From the NCBI GenBank assembly GCA_938038265.1, contig CALHRC010000034.1, positions 1 to 40,428 on the forward strand: DNA of 40,428 bases. Direction: 5' to 3'. Both the position numbers and the translations under genes were made by a program. The stretch is from an uncultured bacterium (GTDB taxonomy: Bacteria > Spirochaetota > Leptospiria > Turneriellales > Turneriellaceae). Positions 1 to 9,450 of this stretch are shown one piece after another. Under the pieces are notes generated by a model. It was not told the origin of the DNA. It ran no database searches and saw only the letters and a program-made list of their open reading frames with translations. The number at the start of each line of letters is the position of its first letter. The first letter of the stretch is position 1.

Positions 1-38
1 AAAAAATCAAAAAAATAATCCAAAAAACGCAAAATTTT

Positions 39-78
39 CCTATATCGCTGGGTATATAGGTATAGGGGGGATATATCC
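39..78. promoter_or_regulatory. Inverted repeats upstream of the first gene
   Basis: The AT-rich first 111 bases hold two short inverted repeats. CCTATAT (39-45) pairs with ATATAGG (54-60) across an 8-base loop, and GGATATATCC (69-78) is a perfect 10-base palindrome. They lie 34-73 bases ahead of the ATG at 112, a reasonable place for an operator or a leader hairpin. No clear -35/-10 pair is visible and the window edge cuts the context, so a regulatory role is inference only. Confidence 0.3.
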
Positions 79-111
79 TCACCATCCAGCAACATACCAA
101 GGGGGAAAATT

Positions 112-876
112 ATGTCACATCATTGGCAACAGTACCGGGTTCCGGGGGAACGTCATCCTGAGAGAAATAATTTGCAGGCCGCTAGAGACAAGATTAGAGA
201 CGTACGGCACAAAACGAAACTCTCAAAAAAATTATTGTCGAGCGTTTCGCTGCCGACTTTTTCACGTGCTCGACTGCGGCACGCTTTGGGGCAGAGCCGA
301 CGACATTTTGAAATCCATGATGCCTGGCGGGGCAAAAGGCCACCGACAGAGGGAGATATTTTATTGGCCTGCTTGGTTTTTTTAGTTACTAAATTGAAAA
401 GGCGGGAAGGCAGGCTGCGGGCTATGTCCGGGCCGCGCTTTCGACTTTATAACGAGGATCGGTATAGTTACGAGATTGTCCCGGTGTATGCCGACCGGCA
501 ATTATGGCTGGCTTTACAGGCAAGAGCCCTGGAGCTTGAAGTTTCTCTTTCTTATCTGGCGGATCTGGCTTTGCGGTTATATTTACGCCGGGTACTGAAC
601 CGCTTATTAGGCCAGCGGGATTGGCAAAGGTTGCGCGCACGCACGGTTGCGGGGATGGGTGCAACGGCAGACAGCCGGATAAAACATGGTGGGAAAGAAT
701 GGCCATCCCTGCAACATAGCGTTGGCATAGATTTTTTACACCATCTTTTACGTTCTTGTAGTTACAAAAAAAACTACACCGCCAGCAGGTACGGAGACCC
801 AGGAAAAAGTCGCGCAGGTATTTTTGAAGCCCGCCTTTTTTACGTTTTTGGCTTGAAAACCGCAATCCTAACCTGA
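112..876 (+). CDS. Hypothetical basic protein, possibly DUF1564-like
   Basis: This encodes a 254-residue protein that is very rich in Arg and Lys and has no signal peptide or membrane segment. A GGGGGA motif sits 5 bases before the ATG, supporting the start. Residues about 105-165 (from MSGPRFRLYN to the LALRLYLRRVLNRLL helix) look like the compact domain of the Leptospira DUF1564 family, in which a short strand is followed by helices resembling ribbon-helix-helix. This is a visual resemblance, not a proven match. The C-terminal 60 residues are unrecognised. The gene converges with the lipoprotein on the other strand, with only 12 bases between the stops. The function is unknown. A DNA-binding role would fit the charge and the palindromes upstream, but that is speculation. 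An overlapping antisense frame exists at 422-865, so coding on the plus strand is likely rather than certain. Confidence 0.5.
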   Translation: MSHHWQQYRVPGERHPERNNLQAARDKIRDVRHKTKLSKKLLSSVSLPTFSRARLRHALGQSRRHFEIHDAWRGKRPPTEGDILLACLVFLVTKLKRREGRLRAMSGPRFRLYNEDRYSYEIVPVYADRQLWLALQARALELEVSLSYLADLALRLYLRRVLNRLLGQRDWQRLRARTVAGMGATADSRIKHGGKEWPSLQHSVGIDFLHHLLRSCSYKKNYTASRYGDPGKSRAGIFEARLFYVFGLKTAILT

Positions 877-888
877 GCTACGGCAGTT

Positions 889-1584
889 TCACCCATCATT
901 GCGGGGTAAAACCCGTAGTGTTTGGTTCTTGCTATTGATACTGATAACAAAAGCCATGGGTTGCCACTGGCAGCGATTGGTACAATACCGGTGCCTTCCG
1001 GTAAAGTGCGCCTGGTATTCGCTTTCCTTCTGCAATTCAGCTACCAATTCCAATTCGGCTTCAAGGTGCCAGTAGCTGCGCAGAATCTGGCCTCTCAAAA
1101 GTATTAACGCAATATTACGCAAGCTGAACTGTTGTAATCCCTGGCGGGTAACTTCACCGACATACACCCCTTCTGGCGCCAAACCACCTGTGACATCCAC
1201 CCGGTTGAGAAAACTGAAATATTTGGGATTCACTGAAACCCGTTTTTCACCGGGAGCGCGATAGAGAATATAATCGGGCGATGTCACCAGGTCATCAAAC
1301 AGCCGAATCGTATTGTCATCCGAGCGAATAAGCTTCACAGCAGGAACTACCAGCGTCGCTTGTTCTGCCTCAGCGCTGTCGGTAAGACCTGACCAAGGGT
1401 TATCATGGCGTTCTATATGCAATTTGAGACGCGGTACAGGCGCTGCCGGTTCTTTGAGTTTTTTTTCTGTTATCACAGGTTTTTTAAGGGGTGGATGTAC
1501 CTTCTCTTTACTAACACAGCCAACAATCAGTAAGAGCAGAGTTGGTAATACAATCCCATACATCCCCCCAATTGCAATTTTCAT
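889..1584 (-). CDS. Predicted lipoprotein of unknown function
   Basis: This 231-residue protein begins with a lipoprotein signal peptide: a charged start, a hydrophobic stretch and the lipobox LIVGC at about residues 19-23. A Lys/Pro-rich linker follows (KEKVHPPLKKP and on). The mature part (about 55-231) is a soluble mixed alpha/beta region with no motif I recognise. Its ATG overlaps the thiG stop codon by four bases (ATGA), so the two are almost certainly translated from one message with coupling. Nothing else links it to thiamine synthesis, and it is more likely a passenger in the operon. The protein should be anchored in a membrane by an N-terminal lipid, outer or inner leaflet undetermined. 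Confidence 0.75.
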   Translation of the reverse strand: MKIAIGGMYGIVLPTLLLLIVGCVSKEKVHPPLKKPVITEKKLKEPAAPVPRLKLHIERHDNPWSGLTDSAEAEQATLVVPAVKLIRSDDNTIRLFDDLVTSPDYILYRAPGEKRVSVNPKYFSFLNRVDVTGGLAPEGVYVGEVTRQGLQQFSLRNIALILLRGQILRSYWHLEAELELVAELQKESEYQAHFTGRHRYCTNRCQWQPMAFVISINSKNQTLRVLPRNDG

Positions 1585-2351
1585 AACGGGCTCGAAGCGG
1601 TCGCATACAACTTTTTCGGCATACGCCCGGCGAGGTAAGATAACCGGCCGGCTTCGACGGCTAATTTCATAGCTCGTGCCATGGCCAGTGGATTTTGCGC
1701 TAGAGCCACGGCGGTATTGAGCAGCACGGCATCGGCGCCGGTTTCCATAGCAATGGCGGCATCGGAAGCACAGCCGATGCCGGCATCGACGATGACAGGC
1801 ACCCGCCCGTCCACCAGTTCCAGGATCATCTTAAGGTTGGCTGGGTTAGCCAGCCCACGGCCGCTGCCGATTGGCGAGCCGGCGGGCATAATGGCATCAG
1901 CGCCGGCCTCGAGCAGCTTGAGTGCTAACACCGGATCATCGCTGGTATAAACTAACAAAAGCAACTTCTGACGATCGTACTTGTCTCTTATGAGCCTTAC
2001 GGCTTCCAGGGTTTCTACTGGGTCGGGCAAAAGGGTCTTGAGTTCACCCATAACCTCAATTTTCAGGAAGTTCATACCCATGGCGACTGCTAGGTCAGCC
2101 AGCCTCAACGCTTCACGTCCAGTGTAGGCGCCGGAAGTATTGGGCATCAACTGTATTTTGGTAGTGTCGATATAATCGAGAATTGAAGGTGTGTTACTTT
2201 TGAGCGGCACGCGGCGCAGAGCGACGGTTACGAGTTCCGTTCCGGCGGCCTGGTGGCATTCACGCATCAATTCGAGGCTGGCATACCTGCCCGTGCCCAG
2301 TATCAGGCGGGAAGTAAACTGGTATGGTCCAATAGTTAGTTTTTGTTCCAC
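1581..2351 (-). CDS. thiG: Thiazole synthase ThiG
   Basis: ThiG forms the thiazole phosphate ring of thiamine from deoxyxylulose phosphate, dehydroglycine and ThiS-thiocarboxylate in the cytosol. The family landmarks are present: the SRLILGTGRY N-terminus, the Schiff-base lysine in FLKIEVMGE, MPAGSPIGSGRGL, VDAGIG and VLLNTAVALA near the phosphate-binding end. I chose the GTG at 2351 because it gives 256 residues, the usual ThiG length, with the protein starting just before LTIGPYQF. The frame stays open to a TTG at 2399 (preceded by a GGGGGGA motif) and a TTG at 2417, so the start is uncertain. A short start also leaves room for promoters between thiG and the divergent gene at 2429. No thiS, thiF or thiH lies beside it in this window. 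A lipoprotein gene follows with a 4-base overlap. Confidence 0.9.
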   Translation of the reverse strand: MEQKLTIGPYQFTSRLILGTGRYASLELMRECHQAAGTELVTVALRRVPLKSNTPSILDYIDTTKIQLMPNTSGAYTGREALRLADLAVAMGMNFLKIEVMGELKTLLPDPVETLEAVRLIRDKYDRQKLLLLVYTSDDPVLALKLLEAGADAIMPAGSPIGSGRGLANPANLKMILELVDGRVPVIVDAGIGCASDAAIAMETGADAVLLNTAVALAQNPLAMARAMKLAVEAGRLSYLAGRMPKKLYATASSPL

Positions 2352-2428
2352 TGGGGGCAAATGCCAACAGAAGTCCTCAGGCAGTAAAATAAAAAACAAT
2401 TGACATCCCCCCGCCAATATTCAAGATT

Positions 2429-4531
2429 ATGTCACATATGAGTCGGCTTCGAAGGGCCACGCTAGTCGCGACTGTGGCATTCGCAGCCGCGGGGTTTGCC
2501 TGGGCAGTTTATTATGCTGGCGGCGGCCTGCGACAGAATGCCGCTGAAGCTGCTTTCCGCAACGGCTTGTTTCTCTATTCCCAGTACCAGTATGATGCCG
2601 CCAGCGAGCAGTTCTTGCTCTCGCTGGGTAAAAACAATGATTTTCACTTGGCCCGCCGCATGCTTGGTCAGTCGCTGTTATTTTCCGGCAAACAGGATGA
2701 AGCGCTTCACGAATGGCGGCTGTTGCTTGACAGTGGACAATATGATCCGTCATTAGCGCTTCACATCCAGACCCTTGAGAATTTAGCGCCACAGCGTGAT
2801 AACAAATGGGTATTCTCCCGTATTATCGAGCAGAAGCGGGGATATAAATATTCCCTGCCGACATTTGTCGGCAATCTCCCTTCTAGAAATATTTTTTTTC
2901 TTTCCTTAGGTTTGCTGGATACCGGTAGTTTACTGGAAGTCTCTGCCGATGAGGGCTTTCGCAAGGTTTTGCGGCGGATCTCAGGGCGTCTGAAGGCTCC
3001 TATTGGCGCCGCCACAGGTTCGCGTGAAATTTGGATTAGTGATTTTGAAACGGACCAAGTGCACCGTCTCAACCACTCTTTGACAACTGGCTTGCCCTAT
3101 TTGCAAGATACGCCAGCCATCGGCGGGAAAGGCAGTGCCGAGGGACAATTTCACGGCCCGGCTGGGATTGCTTTCTGTGACAATGCTTTCTGGATCGCCG
3201 ATCACGGCAATAACCGCGTGCAGAAGTTTGACGAAGATGGCAATTTTATCCTGGCATTTTCCGATGTAGATGGCGGCTGGAAATTAAACCATCCCTTTGG
3301 TATTGCTTGTTCCGATAAAGGGGGGCTGTGGGTCAGCGAGCCTGAAGAGGCTCGCATCAGTGAATTTGATCGCTATGGCAATTTTGTGCGTTACCGCTTT
3401 GAGACAATACTTAAAAAACCGCGTCATTTATTTCACGATAGTGAAAATGGTTATTTAATGATTGCCGATGAAGCGCGCGGCATTCATATTTTTGATCTGC
3501 GCAGTAATGAGCATAAATTGCTTGAGGGCTATAACCGTGCAGACGGGCAGTTCATTCGCTTTAACCGTCCCTATTCGGCTACTCTCGATTATTTTGGCAA
3601 CCTATTTGTGGCTGACTATGCGGCTCACAGCATTATTCAATTTGTTCCCGAATCCCGGCTCATGACGAACCTTGATGTCTATATTGAAAATATTATTTCG
3701 CATCAGTATCCTGCGGTGCATTTGATTGCTTCGGTAAAAGACGAGAAAGGTCGCCCATTAACAGAGCTTAGTTCTGAAAATTTTTCGGTCTTTGAAAATG
3801 ACGCCTACACCGGTAACTTGCGCGCTGATACTCTTAGTAAATTTCAGAACCAGTTACATTACAGAATTATTTTATCACGCAGCAAGCAGATGGCTGACTA
3901 TTTCGACTCGCTACCGCATACTCTGGATATAATGCTCTCTGATCTACGCGAGAAAGACACGGTCCAGCTCATAAGTTATACTAATTCCTACCGTGATGAC
4001 ACCCCTGCAACAAATTCCCGCTTGAGGATTCTGCAGGGTGCCCGGGAAAAACTTGAAACGGATTATACATCCGACATAGTTAGCGGCTATTCTAAGGCTC
4101 TTTATCATGCAATCAGCCAGTTGTTGCCATACTTCGGGCGCCGGGCAATTGTCTGGATTACCGATGGTTCTCTATCGGGCGATGGCACAGATGGTTTTCC
4201 TCTCGATCGTATTGAGAATTATGCGAAAATCAATCATATTCAAATTTATGTCATAAGTTATGAGAACCCACGCCTGTTTGATTTCAGAGAGAACCGCGAG
4301 CGTTTGGCAGAGCTGGCGCGACGCACTGGTGGAGAATACTACAATGCCTTTGGTGATCTACGTAGATTACCTATGCGTATGAGACAGCCACGAGAGGAGC
4401 GTTATATGCTCAGCTATCGCTCCGGCGGCGACAGCTCATGGGTTGGACAATATATGGAAGTGCGTTTGACAGCCGTGTTCCAGGGCAGGCGCGGGGCCGA
4501 AACCGGGGGCTATTTCATTCCAGGAAAATAA
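2429..4531 (+). CDS. TPR - NHL propeller - vWA domain envelope protein
   Basis: This 700-residue protein has an N-terminal hydrophobic segment (about residues 10-30, an anchor or uncleaved signal) and then three recognisable parts. TPR-like helices (about 38-115) include YQYDAASEQFLLSLGKN. An NHL-type beta-propeller (about 200-415) has repeats such as FHGPAGIAF, WIADHGNNRVQKFDEDGNF and LFVADYAAHSIIQF. The last part (about 430-665) is a von Willebrand A-like domain with VWITDGSLSGDG. The metal site is degenerate: where DxSxS is expected the sequence reads SRSKQ, although the later Asp in ITDG is kept. The C-terminus (YMLSYRSGGD...) resembles the tail of VWFA-related proteins. A second ATG at 2438 is an alternative start; neither has a good Shine-Dalgarno. 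The next TPR gene follows after one base, so they form an operon. It is probably a periplasmic scaffold. The function is unknown. Confidence 0.8.
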   Translation: MSHMSRLRRATLVATVAFAAAGFAWAVYYAGGGLRQNAAEAAFRNGLFLYSQYQYDAASEQFLLSLGKNNDFHLARRMLGQSLLFSGKQDEALHEWRLLLDSGQYDPSLALHIQTLENLAPQRDNKWVFSRIIEQKRGYKYSLPTFVGNLPSRNIFFLSLGLLDTGSLLEVSADEGFRKVLRRISGRLKAPIGAATGSREIWISDFETDQVHRLNHSLTTGLPYLQDTPAIGGKGSAEGQFHGPAGIAFCDNAFWIADHGNNRVQKFDEDGNFILAFSDVDGGWKLNHPFGIACSDKGGLWVSEPEEARISEFDRYGNFVRYRFETILKKPRHLFHDSENGYLMIADEARGIHIFDLRSNEHKLLEGYNRADGQFIRFNRPYSATLDYFGNLFVADYAAHSIIQFVPESRLMTNLDVYIENIISHQYPAVHLIASVKDEKGRPLTELSSENFSVFENDAYTGNLRADTLSKFQNQLHYRIILSRSKQMADYFDSLPHTLDIMLSDLREKDTVQLISYTNSYRDDTPATNSRLRILQGAREKLETDYTSDIVSGYSKALYHAISQLLPYFGRRAIVWITDGSLSGDGTDGFPLDRIENYAKINHIQIYVISYENPRLFDFRENRERLAELARRTGGEYYNAFGDLRRLPMRMRQPREERYMLSYRSGGDSSWVGQYMEVRLTAVFQGRRGAETGGYFIPGK

Positions 4532-4532
4532 A

Positions 4533-6548
4533 ATGACACCTTTTTTTAAGTATTCTTTTTCAGTATTACTTTTACCACTTATTTTGCTGTTAGCAGCAAT
4601 AGCGCGGTCTTTGTACCCACAAGCTTATGGCACTGCTGAATATTTCAAAAAAGCGGGGGATGAAGCCCGCATCCAGCGTCAGACCCTTCAGGCGTTGGAT
4701 AACTACCGAAAAAGTCTGCAGAAAAATCCCGCTTATACTCCAGCGTTAGTTGCGTATGGCCAGTTGCTATACGAGACGGGGGCTGTGATTCCTGCTTTGG
4801 CAAACATCCAGCGCGCAGTTGCGATTGAACCTGACAACAAAGAGGCGATCCTAACGTACTGTGATCTGCTGTTGGAATTTAACCAGCTCCCGCAAGTAAA
4901 AGAGCTGATAGACCGCCAGCTCAATAGCACACCTTTTGATCCTGACTTTAATTTTTTTTCGGCCAGACTTTTGCTACTTGAAGGGCGTCATTATCTAGCA
5001 AGAGAGAAACTACTTAAAATACTGAAAAGTAATCCGGGCCATTATCGCTCGCACCTGCTACTCGGTGAACTTTATCTTAACGAAAAACGCTACGATAAAT
5101 CTGAAAAGCATTTTCGCCAGGCGCAGCTAATTAAACCAGAAGATCCTGCCATATTCATTTTACTAGGAGAAAATGCTCTGCGCAAAATAACTGATCGTAC
5201 AGGTTCTCTTTTGTTTGACGAACCGCTGCAACCAGAAATTTTTGAAGATGCTTTGGGGCAATATCTAAATGCCAAGAGCTACGATAACTTTCATGTCCCG
5301 GCCAATTTAGCTTTAGGGCAGATTTATGCATTAACCGGTCGCTGCCGTGAAGCAATTGCTTTCTTTGACGCAGTATTACATATAAATCCCGAACATACGG
5401 GTGCCCGTTACTATCGGGGCTATTGTTCCAAAGATTATGCTGCAACGGAATATCCCGCCATGTTGAAATTGTATGAGAATAACGACATCCTGCGGCACTC
5501 CTACGAACGAAATCTTCTGGCAGCCCAGCCCCGCAGGGAGAATCCGGAAATTGTTGCCCAAGCCAGCGAACACTTGCGATTAGCCAAAAACCTTGCAGCA
5601 CGCAACCAGATTAACAAAGCGCTGTATGAGATGCGCATGGCAGTAAACCTGTTCCCCGCTTTTATTGAAGCCAGAGAACAGCTTTTAGAACACTATCGCG
5701 CCCAGGGTGACTTTACTTTCTATGAGCAGGAATTAAACTATCTTAGAACTGCCACAAAACGTCAGCTTTATACTGATACTTACGAACTTTACATCAACGA
5801 GAGACGAAAAAAACTTTATTACAAAGAGGGATTTCCCGACCCGTTGTCTTTAGCCAGTCGTACTCCAGTATATGTTTTTCACTTTCTTCCTCAGGATGTC
5901 AGAACCCCATATCCCGATGCCGGACGCAACCTTGCGGAAGCTATTCGCTTTGCCTTAGAGCGCCGGGGGCGTATTGCTTCCCTACCCCGTAATATCCTGA
6001 AAGAAGTTCAGGACAAACTGGACAAAAAAAATTATTTTGGCGATGGTGGTTACTACAACGCAGAGGTTGCTGAAACCGTCAGGGAGCTGGTAACCGCCCG
6101 CCTACAGCAGGACAACCAAGATCGCCCCTGGCTGAACCGCCCATTACGTTATGCACTTGCTGGCGACTATGGCATCATTCATGATGGCATCCGATATCGG
6201 GCGCGACTGCTTGATCTGGTAACCGGCCTGTCCGTCGCTGAAATATCCGGTACGCACACTGGCCGCGGCTACCTACGTGATGCGGCATTAGCATTAGCAC
6301 AGTTTGTTGAGAATAAAACTCCTTTCCACGGTCACATTATCAAAATCGGCAGAAATGGCATCGTGGTGAATCTCGGCAAGCGCGACGGCATAAAGCGGGG
6401 GGATGTACTCATTGTAGAACGGCAGGGCCAGTTATTGAAAGAACTGAAGGTCACCCAAATGGATCATGATATTCTTTGGGCGGATGTCGCTTTAACCAAA
6501 GATCTGGCTCTGCTACAGGTAGGAGACTCTGTTCGTCTGAAGCTCTGA
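4533..6548 (+). CDS. TPR protein with CsgG/LpoB-like and FlgT-C-like regions
   Basis: This 671-residue protein starts with a single hydrophobic segment (about residues 8-27), an inner-membrane anchor or signal peptide. Residues about 35-420 are mostly TPR repeats with typical spacing, for example ALDNYRKSLQKNPAYTPAL, PALANIQRAVAIEPDNKEA and AIAFFDAVLHINPEHTGA. After the TPRs, about 440-600 resembles the CsgG/LpoB-type fold (VYVFHF, ALAGDYGIIHDGIRYRARLLDLVTG). Residues about 610-671 look like the FlgT C-terminal beta-barrel (GHIIKIGRNGIVVNLGKRDGIKRGDVLIV). Domain calls are by eye. The ATG is one base after the preceding stop, with AGGAA just upstream, so translation is coupled to the TPR-NHL-vWA gene. 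The pair probably forms one envelope complex. The gene converges with the GerMN gene with only four bases between the stops. Confidence 0.8.
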   Translation: MTPFFKYSFSVLLLPLILLLAAIARSLYPQAYGTAEYFKKAGDEARIQRQTLQALDNYRKSLQKNPAYTPALVAYGQLLYETGAVIPALANIQRAVAIEPDNKEAILTYCDLLLEFNQLPQVKELIDRQLNSTPFDPDFNFFSARLLLLEGRHYLAREKLLKILKSNPGHYRSHLLLGELYLNEKRYDKSEKHFRQAQLIKPEDPAIFILLGENALRKITDRTGSLLFDEPLQPEIFEDALGQYLNAKSYDNFHVPANLALGQIYALTGRCREAIAFFDAVLHINPEHTGARYYRGYCSKDYAATEYPAMLKLYENNDILRHSYERNLLAAQPRRENPEIVAQASEHLRLAKNLAARNQINKALYEMRMAVNLFPAFIEAREQLLEHYRAQGDFTFYEQELNYLRTATKRQLYTDTYELYINERRKKLYYKEGFPDPLSLASRTPVYVFHFLPQDVRTPYPDAGRNLAEAIRFALERRGRIASLPRNILKEVQDKLDKKNYFGDGGYYNAEVAETVRELVTARLQQDNQDRPWLNRPLRYALAGDYGIIHDGIRYRARLLDLVTGLSVAEISGTHTGRGYLRDAALALAQFVENKTPFHGHIIKIGRNGIVVNLGKRDGIKRGDVLIVERQGQLLKELKVTQMDHDILWADVALTKDLALLQVGDSVRLKL

Positions 6549-6552
6549 TTTT

Positions 6553-7419
6553 TCAGAATTTATTCAGCGAGGCGAGATCAATTCTGTCGGGAACGGCAAT
6601 TCCATCCCCCCCGAGATGCCTTGAGGCTTTACCATTGATTCTTATTGAAATAGCGTTAATCCCTTCAAATTGTTTCGCCGTATGCAGTAACTGCTGAATC
6701 TGAAATTTTAATGTGGAATGACTAACTCCAACTCCAAAATTATCAGAAAAATTTATGATTAGTGTATCATCTTTTTGCTGCAATGAAATAATCTTTGGCT
6801 TCGCCGGAAAAGAATCAATAAAATCACGCATTTCTTCGGCAGCAGTCGGCCCCTTAATCGAAGCCTGTAAGGCTAGTAGGCGCACGTCGCCACCGGAGAT
6901 TTCACGCCTGACGCTTTTCAAGCGAGGGCTACCATTTTTATCCAGTGCATATAGATATACTTTGGCACTGCTGGGAGAAACGGGTCGTTCAGGTAAAGAT
7001 TCTAAAGTGGGTAGCTCATCTTTGCCAGCAGCCTGGTGGGCTTCCGTCTCGGGGAGCTGAGCAGATAGAGGTATTCCAGCCAAAGGATCGTCAACCACAG
7101 GTAAATCGTCGGGGCGTGCTGCTATAGCTGTCTGAATAGGAGCCAGTGTTTTCATTTTAATTTCTTTTTCTGTTTTGTCATTTTTCGTAATCTTGTCAAG
7201 CAGCCACAATTTCAAAGCAGTTAGTGTTCCAGTTTCGGTTCGTTCAGCCTTGCTGCCCCGGCGGGGAATAATTTCACTGGAACTATCGGTCATACGCGCA
7301 ATGGCAAAAAATCCCCAACTGATAATACCAATCGTGAAAATTAGTGGTATTATATTACGCTCGGATGATTTACTAGATGCAGGCCGCCCCATTCTGCAGT
7401 TATTATCGGCATTTACCAC
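6553..7419 (-). CDS. GerMN-domain membrane protein
   Basis: This 288-residue protein has a short cytoplasmic start, one membrane helix at about residues 22-42 (NIIPLIFTIGIISWGFFAI) and a low-complexity linker to about residue 145. The C-terminal domain at about 150-285 is GerMN-like: VYLYALDKNG, LLALQASIKGPTAAE, LIINFSDNFGVGVSHSTLKFQIQQLL and INAISIRINGK follow the family pattern. GerMN domains occur in spore proteins but also in many non-sporulating bacteria as extracytoplasmic domains, so the name says nothing about sporulation here. It lies 26 bases downstream of the small lipoprotein gene and probably ends the rho transcript. The exact role is unknown. Confidence 0.8.
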   Translation of the reverse strand: MVNADNNCRMGRPASSKSSERNIIPLIFTIGIISWGFFAIARMTDSSSEIIPRRGSKAERTETGTLTALKLWLLDKITKNDKTEKEIKMKTLAPIQTAIAARPDDLPVVDDPLAGIPLSAQLPETEAHQAAGKDELPTLESLPERPVSPSSAKVYLYALDKNGSPRLKSVRREISGGDVRLLALQASIKGPTAAEEMRDFIDSFPAKPKIISLQQKDDTLIINFSDNFGVGVSHSTLKFQIQQLLHTAKQFEGINAISIRINGKASRHLGGDGIAVPDRIDLASLNKF

Positions 7420-7445
7420 AGCTAATTTGAATATGTCGGCCTTTA

Positions 7446-7955
7446 TTATTGAGCGATTTCTATACGAAAAGGTAAATCGCGGCTTTGGATCAGACGGGCG
7501 AGATTTTCTCTTTCGAGTCGGTAAGCTGCCTTATAGGTGCCATTGGTCCGTTCTTCATAGATAATATAACCCGGTAATAGATCGCCATAGATGGCTTCAA
7601 GCCGTTGCTTTTGCTCATCGGTAAAAGTTATGTGGTAACTCCAAGCCGGCACGGGCTGTGCTTTTTCGATTAGGCTGCGGCGGTGCAATTCATAGTGCGC
7701 GCGGTACTGAAAAATTTCTTCAAGCATAACCTCACGACAGCGCGCTGTTAATTGCTCGCGCACTAAAGAAACATCTGCTATAGGCTGTTCCAGGTGACAG
7801 TGAATCTGCAAAATATCAGCGGTAAGAAAACCGGTTTCTTCAAAATTAAGGGCCACATCCCGCAGGTAGGTTTCGACGGCAGGTTGGCAACCCTGCATGG
7901 CAAACCAGCTTAGGATGACTGTGAGCCGCCAGCCGCCCATTTGGTAATGCGTCAA
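7446..7955 (-). CDS. Small predicted lipoprotein downstream of rho
   Basis: The frame opens at a TTG (7955) that overlaps the rho stop codon. An internal ATG (7940) would give 164 residues and is an equally good start; neither has a strong ribosome site. The N-terminus is a short signal with a lipobox-like AMQGC at about residues 19-23. The mature part is helical and charged, with [25 protein letters not shown] near the C-terminus. I recognise no domain family. Tight coupling to rho means it is transcribed with rho and may be controlled by rho levels. The lipoprotein call depends on accepting a Gln-Gly before the Cys, which spirochaete lipoboxes can tolerate. It could also be a soluble exported protein. 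Confidence 0.65.
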   Translation of the reverse strand: MTHYQMGGWRLTVILSWFAMQGCQPAVETYLRDVALNFEETGFLTADILQIHCHLEQPIADVSLVREQLTARCREVMLEEIFQYRAHYELHRRSLIEKAQPVPAWSYHITFTDEQKQRLEAIYGDLLPGYIIYEERTNGTYKAAYRLERENLARLIQSRDLPFRIEIAQ

Positions 7956-9403
7956 GAAGGACTGTTCATGCTCTCAAGGAAAGCAGCGTTGCTCTTCGTG
8001 CCTTTCATTTTCTCGAGAATCAACTCAATGGATTCCGAAGCGCCTAATGGAGCAAGCACTTTGCGAAGAACCCAGATGCGGCTGAGGTCGTTTTTATCAA
8101 CCAGTAATTCCTCACGCCGGGTACCTGATTTATTGATTTCAATGGCCGGAAAAATTCTTTTTTCGGCAAGTTTGCGGTCAAGGTGGATTTCCATATTACC
8201 AGTTCCCTTAAACTCCTCAAAAATTACCTCGTCCATTTTACTGCCGGTCTCAACCAAAGCGGTTGCAATAATGGTCAGCGATCCCCCCTCTTCAATATTT
8301 CTTGCCGCACCAAAGAATCGCTTGGGTTTATGCAGGGCATTAGAATCCACACCACCGGAAAGCACCTTACCGGATGAAGGCACCACCTGGTTATAGGCCC
8401 GCGCCAACCGCGTAATAGAATCTAACAAAATTACTACATCCCGCTTATGCTCTACCAAACGCTTCGCTTTTTCAATTACCATTTCTGCCACCTGTACGTG
8501 ACGACTCGCCGGCTCATCAAAAGTTGAAGAGATAACTTCCCCCTTAACGTTACGGGCCATATCGGTTACTTCTTCAGGGCGTTCATCAATGAGCAGCACG
8601 ATAAGAAATACTTCCGGGTGGTTGGTCGTAATCGCATTGGCAATATCCTGCATCAACATGGTCTTACCAGTGCGGGGTGGGGCCACAATCAATGCACGCT
8701 GGCCTTTACCAACCGGCACCAGCAGGTCAACAACACGAGTACTGAGTTTTTCAGGGGTAGTTTCAAGTACAAAACGTTTGTCAGGATACAATGGCGTCAA
8801 GTTATCAAAATGTACCCGGCGCTGCGCTTCGGCTACCGGCGCATTGTTAATGGTTTCAATGCGCAAAATCGCAAAAAACCGCTCATTATCTTTTGGCATA
8901 CGGATTTGGCCATAAACAGTATCACCCTTGCGCAAACCAAACATTCTAATCTGCGACGGACTGACATAGATATCATCGGGGCCAGCAAGATAATTATAGT
9001 TTGCCGAACGCAAAAAGCCATAACCATCAGGCAAAATTTCAAGGACGCCTTCGGCGTAAACCTGACCAGTCTCTCCACTCTGTGCCTGAAGGATAGAAAA
9101 TATAAGCGCCGGTTTTTTGAGTTCAGCAGGATTTTCTACGCCATTTTGCTCAGCAATTTCGACCAGTTCGTTCATGGTCTTCATTTTTAATTCACTAATT
9201 TCAAGTTTCTTACCATTCGCCGTATTGCCGCCATTGAGTGGGTTTTGCTCTGGCGCACGCGCAGTCGGCTTCTCTTGGCTGCTATCTGGTGGCGCTTCAG
9301 CCACTTTTTTGCGACTTCTTAATTTAATTTTTTCACCCGCTGGCTCATCGGCCACAAACGTAGAAGCGCTTTCCGCTTCTTCAGTCACTTTCTTTCTCGC
9401 CAT
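7952..9403 (-). CDS. rho: Transcription termination factor Rho
   Basis: Rho is the hexameric RNA helicase that ends transcription at unstructured C-rich RNA. The start is the ATG at 9403, preceded by GAGGA; the open frame beyond it is not needed. The protein has 483 residues. Residues 1-65 are a charged, low-complexity extension. About 70-110 is the Rho N-terminal helical domain ([16 protein letters not shown]). About 118-170 is the cold-shock RNA-binding domain ([25 protein letters not shown]). The ATPase core has Walker A APPRTGKT (241-248), DERPEEV, Walker [17 protein letters not shown] and the R-loop [19 protein letters not shown]. All catalytic landmarks are present. The SD sequence lies inside a 10-base palindrome, CCTCATGAGG (9409-9418), which could limit initiation. 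Rho often controls its own leader, but that is inference here. Confidence 0.97.
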   Translation of the reverse strand: MARKKVTEEAESASTFVADEPAGEKIKLRSRKKVAEAPPDSSQEKPTARAPEQNPLNGGNTANGKKLEISELKMKTMNELVEIAEQNGVENPAELKKPALIFSILQAQSGETGQVYAEGVLEILPDGYGFLRSANYNYLAGPDDIYVSPSQIRMFGLRKGDTVYGQIRMPKDNERFFAILRIETINNAPVAEAQRRVHFDNLTPLYPDKRFVLETTPEKLSTRVVDLLVPVGKGQRALIVAPPRTGKTMLMQDIANAITTNHPEVFLIVLLIDERPEEVTDMARNVKGEVISSTFDEPASRHVQVAEMVIEKAKRLVEHKRDVVILLDSITRLARAYNQVVPSSGKVLSGGVDSNALHKPKRFFGAARNIEEGGSLTIIATALVETGSKMDEVIFEEFKGTGNMEIHLDRKLAEKRIFPAIEINKSGTRREELLVDKNDLSRIWVLRKVLAPLGASESIELILEKMKGTKSNAAFLESMNSPS

Positions 9404-9450
9404 TGATTCCTCATGAGGCCGACAAAAAAGCCGGCAATGGTTGGATGGAA

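Noticed and set aside
422-865. 147-residue frame on the minus strand opposite the first gene
   Set aside because: It has no ribosome site, an odd composition (Cys/Arg/Lys-rich start) and is fully opposite a better-supported gene with a Shine-Dalgarno.
2373-2405. Nine-codon frame (ATG after GGGGGG) upstream of thiG as a thiS remnant or leader peptide
   Set aside because: It ends after nine codons and does not resemble ThiS, which ends in Gly-Gly. The GGGGGG may simply be the ribosome site of a longer thiG form.
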